A stretch of DNA of 64,000 nt from Pseudomonas entomophila (lineage in GTDB: Bacteria > Pseudomonadota > Gammaproteobacteria > Pseudomonadales > Pseudomonadaceae): NCBI RefSeq assembly GCF_029478665.1, contig NZ_JARPQB010000027.1:1-64000 (forward strand), read 5' to 3'. How positions within the stretch are numbered: the first letter of the stretch is position 1; every line of letters starts with the position of its first letter. This document shows, in pieces, positions 1 to 8,176 of this stretch. The notes below the pieces were generated by a model. That model worked only from the letters and a program-made list of their open reading frames with translations, made no database searches and had not been told where the DNA came from. The position numbers and the translations under genes were made by a program.

Positions 1-12
1 GCCCCTGGTCGA

Positions 13-1290
13 TCAGCGCTCCACGATCGCCGTCACCCCCTGCCCTCCCGCCGCACAGATCGAAATCAACCCCCGCCCCTTGCCCCGCCTGGCCAGCAGC
101 TTGGCCATATTGGCCAGAATCCGCCCACCAGTCGCGGCGAACGGATGCCCCGCCGCCAGTGAGCTGCCATGAACATTGAGCTTGCTGCGGTCGATGGCCC
201 CCAACGGCGCCTCAAGCCCCAGGCGGGTGCGGCAGTAGTCGGCATCCTCCCAGGCCTTGAGCGTGCACAGCACCTGGGCGGCGAAGGCTTCATGGATTTC
301 GTAGTAGTCGAAGTCCTGCAGGGTCAGGCCATTGCGTGCCAGCAGGCGTGGCACCGCATACACCGGCGCCATCAGCAGCCCCTCCTGACCATGGACGAAG
401 TCCACCGCGGCGCTCTCGCCATCGACCAGGTAGGCCAGGACCTCCAGATCGTGCTCCTCGGCCCATTGCTCGCTACCCAGCAGCACCAGCGAGGCGCCAT
501 CGGTGAGCGGCGTGGAGTTGCCTGGGGTCAGGGTGCCCAGGCCGCTGCGGTCGAACACCGGCTTGAGCCCCGCCAACTGCTCGAGCGTGAGGTCCGGGCG
601 CAAGTTGTTGTCGCGGGTAAGGCCGAGATACGGCGTAAGCAGGTCGTCGTGCCAGCCATCGGTGTAGGACGCCGCCAGCCGCTGATGGCTGCGCAGGGTC
701 AGCTCATCCTGCTCGACACGGTCGATCTGCCAGGTTTGCGCCATCTGCTCGCAGTGCTCGCCCATGGACAACCCGGTGCGCGGCTCGCCGTTGCGCGGCA
801 GCGTAGGGATCAGGTGCCTTGGGCGCAGTTTGAGGAACGGCTTGAGCCGCTCGCCCAGGTTCCGCCCGCGATGGGCCTGCAGCAGGATCTGGCGCAGGCC
901 CTCGTTGACCGCGATCGGCGCGTCGGAGGTGGTGTCGACACCGCCGGCGATACCGCTGTCGATCTGCCCAAGGGCGATCTTGTTGGCCACCAGCAGCGCC
1001 GCCTCAAGCCCCGTGCCACAAGCCTGCTGGATGTCATAGGCCGGGGTCTGCGGCGCCAGCCGCGAGCCGAGCACGCATTCGCGGGTCAGGCTCATGTCAT
1101 GGGAATGCTTGAGCACCGCGCCCGCGGCCACTTCGCCCAGGCACAGGCCATGCAGGCGGTAACGTTCGATCAGCCCTTCCAGGGTGGCGGTGAGCATCGC
1201 CTGGTTGCTGGCCTTGGCGTAGGCGCCATTGGAGCGGGCGAAAGGGATCCGGTTTCCACCCAGGATCGCGACCCGGCGAGTTGAACGCAT
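13..1290 (-). CDS. Thiolase family acetyl-CoA C-acyltransferase (FadI-like)
   Basis: A 425-residue thiolase. It should catalyse reversible thiolysis or condensation of 3-oxoacyl-CoA with CoA/acetyl-CoA in the cytoplasm. Seen: the nucleophile region QQACGTGLEAA with Cys91, an HEAF motif in the last fifth, and the C-terminal CAAGGQG with the second catalytic Cys412. Start chosen at ATG 1290 because AGGAGG lies 7 nt upstream; reading further upstream gives only non-homologous sequence. It is divergent from a large FabG-type reductase and a MaoC hydratase across 114 bp. Together they supply thiolase, ketoreductase and hydratase steps, so the set probably builds or degrades an acyl chain. Whether the direction is biosynthetic or degradative cannot be told from sequence. 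Confidence 0.88.
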   Translation of the reverse strand: MRSTRRVAILGGNRIPFARSNGAYAKASNQAMLTATLEGLIERYRLHGLCLGEVAAGAVLKHSHDMSLTRECVLGSRLAPQTPAYDIQQACGTGLEAALLVANKIALGQIDSGIAGGVDTTSDAPIAVNEGLRQILLQAHRGRNLGERLKPFLKLRPRHLIPTLPRNGEPRTGLSMGEHCEQMAQTWQIDRVEQDELTLRSHQRLAASYTDGWHDDLLTPYLGLTRDNNLRPDLTLEQLAGLKPVFDRSGLGTLTPGNSTPLTDGASLVLLGSEQWAEEHDLEVLAYLVDGESAAVDFVHGQEGLLMAPVYAVPRLLARNGLTLQDFDYYEIHEAFAAQVLCTLKAWEDADYCRTRLGLEAPLGAIDRSKLNVHGSSLAAGHPFAATGGRILANMAKLLARRGKGRGLISICAAGGQGVTAIVER

Positions 1291-1404
1291 GCCTGTTCCT
1301 CCTGAAACAAATTGATCCGTAAGACTAGGTTCTTTTACAGCATTCGAACGCCCCTGCGACAAACTTGGTCCACACTGCATGCTTGCCTTTCAGGGAGAAC
1401 CCCC

Positions 1405-2757
1405 ATGAGCGATCGCTACATCGGCTTTGCCAACTCCGCCCTCGGCCGCCGCCTGGTCGATGCCCTCGGCCTGCCGCGCCCGGCGCCGCTGGAGCGCTGG
1501 CAAGCCGGCCGCCTGCGCCCGGTGGAGGGTGCGCTGGTGCTCGGTGGCGGGCCGCTGGCCAGGCATGTCGAGACGATTGCCCCGCGCCTGACCGCCGATT
1601 GCTACAGCTTCAATGACGACAGCCTGGTCTGCGCACCCTGGGTCGCCGGCCTCGGGCCGAAGCTCAAGGCCGTGGTGTTCGATGCCAGTCACCTGTCCGA
1701 CAGCGACCTGCTCAAGCAATTGCGCGAATTCTTCCAGCCTTTGCTGCGTAGCCTGGCGCCCTGCGCCCACGTGGTGATCCTCGGCCGCCCGCCAGAGGGC
1801 CTCGACGATCCACAGGCCAGCGTCACCCAGCGCGCACTCGAAGGTTTCAGCCGCTCGCTGGCCAAGGAGCTGCGCAACGGCGCAACGGCCAACCTGCTGT
1901 ATGTCGGTGCAGGTGCCGAAGACCAGCTGGACGGCGCCCTGCGCTTCTTCCTGTCGCCCAAGAGCGCGTTCGTTTCCGGCCAGGTGTTGCGCCTGAGCGC
2001 CTGCGCCGCCCAGGTCGAGGACTGGACGCGTCCGCTGGCCGGGCGCCGGGCGCTGGTGACCGGTGCCGCCCGCGGCATCGGCGCGGCCATCGCCGAGACC
2101 CTGGCCCGTGATGGCGCCGAGGTCACCCTGCTGGACGTACCCCAGGCGCAAAAGGACCTCGACGCCCTGGCCGCACGCCTCGGTGGCCGCGCCCTGGCCC
2201 TGGACATCTGCGCCGCCGACGCTGCCGCGCAACTGGTCGAGGCGCTGCCCGACGGTCTGGACATCCTGGTGCACAACGCTGGCATCACCCGCGACAAGAC
2301 CCTGGCCAACATGACCCCTGAGTACTGGGACGCGGTGCTGGCGGTCAACCTCAAGGCACCCCAGGTGCTGACCCAGGCACTGCTGGAGGCCGGTACGCTG
2401 CGCGACGACGCGCGCATCACCCTGCTCGCTTCGGTCAGCGGCATCGCCGGCAACCGTGGCCAATCGAACTACGCCGCCAGCAAGTCCGGGCTGATCGGCT
2501 TCGCCCAGGCCTGGGCGCGGCCACTGGCCGAACGCGGCGCCAGCATCAATGCCGTGGCACCGGGCTTCATCGAGACCCACATGACCGCCGCCATGCCCAT
2601 GGGCCTGCGCGAGGCCGGGCGGCGCCTGAGCTCGCTGGGCCAGGGCGGCTTGCCGCAGGATGTCGCCGAAGCCATCGCCTGGCTCAGCCAACCGGGCTCG
2701 GGGGCGGTCAATGGCCAGGCGCTGCGGGTCTGTGGCCAGGCATTGATGGGGGCCTGA
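1405..2757 (+). CDS. High-molecular-weight 3-oxoacyl-ACP/CoA reductase (FabG4-type SDR)
   Basis: 450 residues, about 200 longer than ordinary FabG. The C-terminal half is a classical short-chain dehydrogenase: TGAARGIGAA cofactor loop near residue 218, NAGI, a catalytic Ser in LLASVSG and Tyr/Lys in SNYAASKSG. The N-terminal half is a degenerate Rossmann-like domain, as in the FabG4 (HMwFabG) family, which reduces 3-oxoacyl thioesters with NAD(P)H. A GGGAG ribosome site precedes ATG 1405. The stop is 2 nt from the next gene, so the two are co-transcribed. Substrate (ACP- or CoA-linked) is not evident. Confidence 0.88.
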   Translation: MSDRYIGFANSALGRRLVDALGLPRPAPLERWQAGRLRPVEGALVLGGGPLARHVETIAPRLTADCYSFNDDSLVCAPWVAGLGPKLKAVVFDASHLSDSDLLKQLREFFQPLLRSLAPCAHVVILGRPPEGLDDPQASVTQRALEGFSRSLAKELRNGATANLLYVGAGAEDQLDGALRFFLSPKSAFVSGQVLRLSACAAQVEDWTRPLAGRRALVTGAARGIGAAIAETLARDGAEVTLLDVPQAQKDLDALAARLGGRALALDICAADAAAQLVEALPDGLDILVHNAGITRDKTLANMTPEYWDAVLAVNLKAPQVLTQALLEAGTLRDDARITLLASVSGIAGNRGQSNYAASKSGLIGFAQAWARPLAERGASINAVAPGFIETHMTAAMPMGLREAGRRLSSLGQGGLPQDVAEAIAWLSQPGSGAVNGQALRVCGQALMGA

Positions 2758-2759
2758 AC

Positions 2760-3611
2760 ATGAACCGACCCTGGCATGAACTGCACAGTCCCGATTCGAG
2801 TGCCAGCCTGTACCTGCGGGCCTTGGCCAAACGCAAGATCCATGGCAGCACATTGCCCGAGCAGGGCCTGCGCTGCTTCCTGCGGGTCGACCCGCAACAG
2901 CTGGCGGCGTACCGTCGGCTTTGCCACTTCGTCGACGACGGCCGCTTGCCAGGCACCTACCCCCATGTCCTGGCGTTCGCCCTGCAGATGCAGCTACTGA
3001 CCGCCCATGAATTCCCCTTCCCGTTGCTGGGCCTGGTGCACCTGCACAACGCCATCCAGGTGCTGCGCCCGCTCGGTGGCATCGACGGCCTGCGTTTTGC
3101 GGTGTACGCCGACAACCTGCAACCCCATGAGAAAGGCGGCACCTTCGACCTGGTCACCGAGGCCGAAGACGGCCTGGGCCTGCTCTGGCGCGAAACCAGC
3201 CGCATGCTGGTGCGTGGCCTCAAGCTCGATTATCAGGGCGTTGAAACGCCCGAAACCGAGCCCGCCATCCTGCCCGAAGCCACCCGCTGGTATGCCGACA
3301 GCGACATCGGCAGGCGCTATGCCCGGGTCTGCGGCGACTACAACCCCATCCACCTGAGCAGCGTCACGGCCCGGCTGTTCGGTTTTCCCAAGGCCATCGC
3401 CCATGGGATGTGGAGCAAGGCCATGGCGCTGGCGGCGTTGCATGGGCACTTACCTGCGGCGGGTTATGAGTTCGCGGTGGATTTCCGCAAACCGGTGCGC
3501 CTGCCTTCCGAGGTGGTGCTCAGTGCCAGCGAAGCCGGTGAGGCAGGCGAATTGCGGCTGGATGGGCACGGGGGGTTGCTGCACATGGTTGGAGGGTGGA
3601 AGCCGCTTTGA
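2760..3611 (+). CDS. MaoC-family acyl dehydratase/enoyl hydratase
   Basis: 283 residues. A C-terminal hot-dog hydratase domain carries the hydratase-2 signature YARVCGDYNPIH followed by GFPKAIAHGM (about residues 186-220), with the catalytic Asp and His. The N-terminal half resembles a second, non-catalytic hot-dog fold, giving a double-hot-dog enzyme. It would interconvert enoyl- and (R)-3-hydroxyacyl thioesters. It starts 2 nt after the FabG-type reductase, consistent with sequential steps. The module matches reverse beta-oxidation-like or FAS-II-like chemistry; substrate is unknown. Confidence 0.85.
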   Translation: MNRPWHELHSPDSSASLYLRALAKRKIHGSTLPEQGLRCFLRVDPQQLAAYRRLCHFVDDGRLPGTYPHVLAFALQMQLLTAHEFPFPLLGLVHLHNAIQVLRPLGGIDGLRFAVYADNLQPHEKGGTFDLVTEAEDGLGLLWRETSRMLVRGLKLDYQGVETPETEPAILPEATRWYADSDIGRRYARVCGDYNPIHLSSVTARLFGFPKAIAHGMWSKAMALAALHGHLPAAGYEFAVDFRKPVRLPSEVVLSASEAGEAGELRLDGHGGLLHMVGGWKPL

Positions 3612-3705
3612 ATGCTGCCTCGGCCTTCGCTGGCAAAGCCGGTTGCCACTGGCGCTTGCTTTGCGGTGTCCCTCGCCGGAAGCTATGCGCCACGAGGAGA
3701 CCCCG

Positions 3706-4011
3706 ATGAACCTGCAAGAACTGACCGAGCGCCTGCACCGTATCCGTGACAACAACGACTGGCGCGGCTTCCACAGCCCGAAGAACCTGGCCATGGCCGC
3801 CAGCGTCGAGATGGCCGAGCTGGTGGAAATCTTCCAGTGGCTGAGCGAGGACCAATCGCGCCAGCTCCCCGCCGACCAGCTCGCCCACGCAGGCCAGGAG
3901 GTCGGCGACATCGTCCTGTACCTGTTGCTGCTGTGCAGCGAACTGGGCCTGGACATGAACGAGGTGGTGCGGGCCAAGCTGGCCGACAGCGAGAGGCGCT
4001 TCGCCAAATGA
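3706..4011 (+). CDS. MazG-like nucleotide pyrophosphohydrolase
   Basis: 101 residues, all one four-helix MazG/RS21-C6-type domain. Metal-binding acidic residues are visible as EMAELVEIFQW (ExxE) and EVGDIVLYLLLL (ExxD). Such proteins hydrolyse non-canonical or excess (d)NTPs, dCTP analogues in the RS21-C6 branch, to monophosphates. ATG 3706 is preceded by GAGGAG at 6-7 nt. Its stop overlaps the start of cmoM (ATGA), so translation is coupled. Exact substrate not inferable. Confidence 0.85.
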   Translation: MNLQELTERLHRIRDNNDWRGFHSPKNLAMAASVEMAELVEIFQWLSEDQSRQLPADQLAHAGQEVGDIVLYLLLLCSELGLDMNEVVRAKLADSERRFAK

Positions 4012-4757
4012 ACGACCGTCACTTCGATGAACTGGCCACCCGTTTCGCCGAGAAGATCTACGGCGGCGCCAAGGGCGCCATCCGCCTGGCGGTGCTCCAG
4101 GCCGACCTGGCCGAGACGCTGCCTGACCGCCCGCTGCGCATTCTCGACATCGGCGCGGGCCTGGGCCACATGGCCCTGTGGCTGGCCCAGCGCGGCCATC
4201 ACCTGACCCTCGCCGAACCCGCCGCGCCCATGCTCGAGGGGGCCCGCGAGCGCTTCAAGGAAGCCGGCCAGGCTGCCGAATTCATCCAGGCGCCCTGGCA
4301 GGACCTGCTGGGCCAGCTCACCGAACCCTATGACGTGGTGCTGTGCCACGCCGTGCTGGAATGGCTGGCGGAACCTGAGAGCATCCTGCCGGTACTGCAC
4401 CAACTGACAACGCCGGGGGGCTGGCTGTCGCTGGCCTTCTACAACCGCGATGCGCTGGTCTACCGCAACCTGCTCAAGGGGCATTTCCGCAAGCTGCGCA
4501 GCAACCGCATGGCCGGCGAGAAACAGAGCCTGACCCCACAGAAACCACTTGATCCACGGGACCTCAAGGCGCAACTTGAACCTCTGTGGCAGGTCGAAAG
4601 CGAGAGTGGCGTGCGCGTGTTCCACGACTATATGCCCAAGGAGTTCCAGGAAAAGGCCGAGCTGCTCGACCTGCTGGAAATGGAACTGGCCCACCGTCGC
4701 CACCCAGGCTTTGCCGGGCTGGGCCGTTACCTGCACTGGATCTGCCGCCCCCACTGA
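4008..4757 (+). CDS. cmoM: tRNA 5-carboxymethoxyuridine methyltransferase CmoM
   Basis: 249 residues, class I SAM-dependent methyltransferase. The N-terminus ([19 protein letters not shown]) closely follows the E. coli CmoM/SmtA pattern. The SAM motif I is [15 protein letters not shown], with an acidic motif II in [11 protein letters not shown]. CmoM methylates cmo5U34 to mcmo5U34 in several tRNAs, widening wobble decoding. ATGA overlap with the MazG-like gene. Confidence 0.9.
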   Translation: MNDRHFDELATRFAEKIYGGAKGAIRLAVLQADLAETLPDRPLRILDIGAGLGHMALWLAQRGHHLTLAEPAAPMLEGARERFKEAGQAAEFIQAPWQDLLGQLTEPYDVVLCHAVLEWLAEPESILPVLHQLTTPGGWLSLAFYNRDALVYRNLLKGHFRKLRSNRMAGEKQSLTPQKPLDPRDLKAQLEPLWQVESESGVRVFHDYMPKEFQEKAELLDLLEMELAHRRHPGFAGLGRYLHWICRPH

Positions 4758-4777
4758 CACCACGGCCAGGAGATTCC

Positions 4778-5419
4778 ATGCTGTATCGCTCGCTCTGCCT
4801 GGCCCTGCTGCCCTTCGCCCTGGCCGCCTGCCAGGGCAGCAACCCTTACGTGGCCAGCAGCAAGCCCCTGCCACCGACACCGCCCCAGGCGGCCAGCACC
4901 TTCGACGCCAGCGCCTACCCGGCGCCGCCACGCGACTACGGCCGCTACCGCAGCTGGAGCTGGCGCAACAACCAGTTGCCCAGCGGCATGGCCAGCGCCG
5001 ACCCCGCGCAGCTCGCCGACGCGGTGAGCAGCGCCCTCGACCAGCATGGCTTGCGGCCGGCCCGCAACGGCCCGGCCGACCTGCTGGTCAGCGCCGACCT
5101 GCGCCTGGAGCGGCGCCTGCGCCAGGTGCGCGACTACGACTATTACGATCCCTACTACGGCCCGTACCCCTACGGCAGCATCGGCTACGGTGGCTACCGC
5201 AACGGCTATGGCGCCTATGGCAGCGTGCCGATCGTGCGCACCTACGAAGTCGAAGTGCTGGTGGTGCGCATCGACCTGTTCGATGCCCGCAATGGCCAGC
5301 CGGTATGGAGCGCCAGCGCCGAGAGTGGCAGTGGCAGTGGCAAGGACTCGCCGCGTGATCGCGAAAGCGCCCTGCGCGAATCGGTGGGCAAGGCGCTGAG
5401 CGGCTATCCTCCCAGTTAA
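4778..5419 (+). CDS. DUF4136-type lipoprotein with Tyr/Gly-rich segment
   Basis: 213 residues. A lipoprotein signal peptide ends at a LAAC lipobox, so mature Cys is near residue 17 and the product is probably an outer-membrane lipoprotein. The body has the DUF4136 pattern: an RSWSW motif near 50, a repeated 'D..GLRPA' helix, and a C-terminal [18 protein letters not shown] strand. Around residues 122-150 there is an unusual stretch rich in Tyr, Asp and Gly. RBS AGGAGA precedes ATG 4778. It is followed by a paralogue of the same family. Function unknown. Confidence 0.8.
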   Translation: MLYRSLCLALLPFALAACQGSNPYVASSKPLPPTPPQAASTFDASAYPAPPRDYGRYRSWSWRNNQLPSGMASADPAQLADAVSSALDQHGLRPARNGPADLLVSADLRLERRLRQVRDYDYYDPYYGPYPYGSIGYGGYRNGYGAYGSVPIVRTYEVEVLVVRIDLFDARNGQPVWSASAESGSGSGKDSPRDRESALRESVGKALSGYPPS

Positions 5420-5439
5420 CTTCGCCCTGGAGAACCATC

Positions 5440-6000
5440 ATGTTGCGCCGCCACCTTCTACTCGCCTTCGCGTTGTTGCTCGCGGCCTGCTCGAGCAACA
5501 ACGTCCAGCAGGATTTCGACGCCAGTCGCGATTTCGCCGCCTACCGCAGCTGGGCCTGGCAGGAACCCGGTTTGCAGTATCGCCCGGACGATCCGCGCAT
5601 CAAGAGCGACCTGACCGAGCAACGCATCCGCCAGGCGGTGGCCGAGCAGCTCGACCAGCGTGGCCTGCGCCCCGCCCAGGCCAACGCCAAGCCTGATGTG
5701 AGGGTGCGCGTCTACCTGATCGTGGAAGACCGCCAGCAACAGATCACCACCAACTACGGTGGTGCCTGGGGCGGTTACTGGGGAGGCTACTGGGGCGGCC
5801 CGATGTACAACGAGACCCGTAGCGTCGACTACAAGGTGGCGACCATCCAGGTCGACCTGTTCGACGGCCGCGACGGCAAGCTGGTGTGGCGCGGCAGTGC
5901 CGAGCAGATCATGAACAACTACCCACCCAGCCCCCAGGAGCGCAACGTGGCGATCCAGAAGACCGTGGCGCAGGTGTTGAGCCAGTATCCGCCGCATTGA
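5440..6000 (+). CDS. DUF4136-type lipoprotein, paralogue of the preceding gene
   Basis: 186 residues with lipobox LAAC near residue 17. It shares with its neighbour the RSWAW motif, the QLDQRGLRPAQ helix and the VDLFDGRDGKLVWRGSA strand, showing tandem duplication and divergence. A Gly/Trp/Tyr-rich insert (GGAWGGYWGGYWGG, about 107-121) sits where the first copy has its Tyr/Gly-rich part. Good RBS (TGGAGAA) upstream; probably the same transcript. Function unknown. Confidence 0.8.
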   Translation: MLRRHLLLAFALLLAACSSNNVQQDFDASRDFAAYRSWAWQEPGLQYRPDDPRIKSDLTEQRIRQAVAEQLDQRGLRPAQANAKPDVRVRVYLIVEDRQQQITTNYGGAWGGYWGGYWGGPMYNETRSVDYKVATIQVDLFDGRDGKLVWRGSAEQIMNNYPPSPQERNVAIQKTVAQVLSQYPPH

Positions 6001-6023
6001 GGGCATCTGGTCTTGCACGCCCC

Positions 6024-6110
6024 CTGTAGGAGCGGCTTCAGCCGCGATCACCCGCTGAGCGGGTGCCAGACACCGCGGTGCCCGGATCGCGGCTAAAGCC
6101 GCTCCTACAG
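6024..6110. repeat. REP pair (GTAGGAGCGGC type)
   Basis: Two inverted copies of CTGTAGGAGCGGCTTCAGCC facing each other across a variable core that itself holds CCCGC/GCGGG hairpins. Typical Pseudomonas REP doublet, here between a DUF4136 lipoprotein gene and tadG. Confidence 0.85.
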
Positions 6111-6223
6111 AGGCAAGACAGTCGTTCCGCGAGCGCCCAGGCCAAGGCAACTTGCCATCACCTTGGCTACACTCCTCTGACCGCCGCCGCGCTGCCGGGC
6201 CGAAGGCCGGCAAAGGAGTGCCC

Positions 6224-8176
6224 GTGGTTCCTCGTTCCGCTGCCCGCCAACAGGGCGCGATTGGCCTGATGGCCGCGCTGACCATGGGCCTGGCCCTGCT
6301 GTTCATGCTGCTGTCGGTCGACAGCGGCCGCCTCTACCTCGAACAACGCAAGCTCCAGCGCATCGCCGACATGGCCGCGCTGGAGGCCGCCGAGCACTCG
6401 GCCAGTTGCAACGGCAGCGGCCCGCAGGCCTTCGCCCTGGCCCGCAACGCCGCTACCCGCAACGGCCTGGCCGTCACCGACCCGCTGATCGCCAGCTGCG
6501 GCTACCTGCGCACCGGCAATGACAACCTGCGCCGCTTCGTCGCCGACAACACCCGCAACGAAGCGATCAAGGTCGAGGTCAGCAATGTGGTGGTCACCAG
6601 CGTCGCCGCCGGGGTGTTCGCCATGGTCCAGGGCAACACCGTGCCGCGCACCACCACCCTGCATGCCAGCGCGGTGGCCGCAAGCCCCATGCCACCCCTG
6701 GCGATGCTGAGCATTCGCAGCAGCCTGGCCACCGTCAACGCCAACCAAGGCTCGCTGCTCAACGCGCTGACCAAGGCCCTTGGCGGTACGTTGCAGCTCG
6801 ACCTGCTGGGCTGGCAGGGCATCGCCAACACCCAGCTCAACCTGCTGCATTACCTCGACCAGTTGGCCATCGACCTGAATGTCGAAGTGGGCGACTACCA
6901 GAAGCTGCTCAGCCTCGACACCAGCGCCACGACCTTGCTGCAAGCGGCGGTCAAGGTGCTGCAACAGGGCGGTGCCGCCGCCGACGTGGTCACCAACCTG
7001 GGCAAGCTTGCCCTCGACCTGCCGATCACCGGACTGCAACTGGGCGACTTGCTGGACCTGCAGAACGGCACGGCCCAGGCCGGCCTGGATGCGAGCATCC
7101 AGCTGTTGCAACTGGTGCAGGGGGTGATCCAGCTGTCGGCCAAGGAACGCGCGGTCAACGCCGACCTGCCGATCAACCTGCTGGGCGTGGCCAGTGGCCG
7201 GGTGCAGGTGCGGGTGATCGAACCGCAGCAGCTTTCCGCCATCGGCGACCCACGCACCGACGAGCTGCGGGTACACACCGCCCAGGTGCGGGCACTGGTG
7301 TCTCTCGACCTGCCCCTGCTCAATGGCATCGCCGGCCTGGCCAACGCCGTGCTGGACCTGGCCGCGCCGCTGACCAACGTGCTCAACAACCTGCTCAGCC
7401 TGAACCTGCTGGGCACCGTGCAATCGCTGACCTGCGCCTTGGGTGTGCCATGCAAGGTCAGCGACATCAAACTGCTGGAAGAAAAAGTCCATATCGATAT
7501 CGGCGTGGAGGTGTCCGAGGCCACCAGCCGCCTGCGCCCGGCGCCGCCGGACAACTACACCTGCTCGCCCAAGAGCCTGACCACCCTCACCCAGCGCTCG
7601 GCGGCGAGGATCGCGGTGGGCAAGTTCGACACCCCGGCCGACTTCCTCAACCAGGGCACCACTGTGGTCAAGGCACTGCCGCTGATCGACATCGGCACCA
7701 ATGTCTGCAGCCGCCTGCTGATCCTGCCACCCTCGTGCGGCACCCGGGTGCCCTTCGCCGGGGGCGGCATCGGCCTGCGGGTGGACAGCAAGCTGCTGGG
7801 CAACAACCCCACGGAGAAACCCTTGGTGTTCGCCGGCGCCTTCGCCCCCACCGACATCGGCCAACCGCCCACCTACCAGCCGATGGACAGCGACCAGGCC
7901 CAGGTCGTCGCCAGCCTGTCCGACACCCTCGCCGGCATCCGCCTGGAGGCCTATCGGCCGACCGCCAACAGCGGGCTGGGCCAGGTGCTGGTGCTGACCG
8001 CCGGGCTGCTGGACGGCGTGAAGAACATCCTCGAACCGCTGATCCGCAACCTGCTCAGCCCGGTGCTCGATCCACTGGTCAATGGCCTGCTCAAGACCCT
8101 GGGGGTCGACCTGGCCAATGCCCAGGTCGGCGCCAATCTGAGCTGCTCCAGCGGCCACGCTCAGTTGGTGTTGTAG
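6224..8176 (+). CDS. tadG: TadG-like Flp/Tad pilus assembly protein
   Basis: About 650 residues from GTG 6224, chosen because AGGAG sits 6 nt upstream; a longer ATG start at 6152 has no such site. The N-terminus has the TadE/G signature QQGAIGLMAALTMG followed by one membrane segment and YLEQRKLQRIADMAALEAA, like a pseudopilin. The remainder is a large, Leu/Asn/Ala-rich extracytoplasmic domain with a few Cys. TadG proteins are minor components or anchors of the Tad apparatus. The gene runs convergent with, and overlaps by 16 bp, the sensor kinase gene; it stands apart from the main tad operon. Confidence 0.8.
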   Translation: MVPRSAARQQGAIGLMAALTMGLALLFMLLSVDSGRLYLEQRKLQRIADMAALEAAEHSASCNGSGPQAFALARNAATRNGLAVTDPLIASCGYLRTGNDNLRRFVADNTRNEAIKVEVSNVVVTSVAAGVFAMVQGNTVPRTTTLHASAVAASPMPPLAMLSIRSSLATVNANQGSLLNALTKALGGTLQLDLLGWQGIANTQLNLLHYLDQLAIDLNVEVGDYQKLLSLDTSATTLLQAAVKVLQQGGAAADVVTNLGKLALDLPITGLQLGDLLDLQNGTAQAGLDASIQLLQLVQGVIQLSAKERAVNADLPINLLGVASGRVQVRVIEPQQLSAIGDPRTDELRVHTAQVRALVSLDLPLLNGIAGLANAVLDLAAPLTNVLNNLLSLNLLGTVQSLTCALGVPCKVSDIKLLEEKVHIDIGVEVSEATSRLRPAPPDNYTCSPKSLTTLTQRSAARIAVGKFDTPADFLNQGTTVVKALPLIDIGTNVCSRLLILPPSCGTRVPFAGGGIGLRVDSKLLGNNPTEKPLVFAGAFAPTDIGQPPTYQPMDSDQAQVVASLSDTLAGIRLEAYRPTANSGLGQVLVLTAGLLDGVKNILEPLIRNLLSPVLDPLVNGLLKTLGVDLANAQVGANLSCSSGHAQLVL

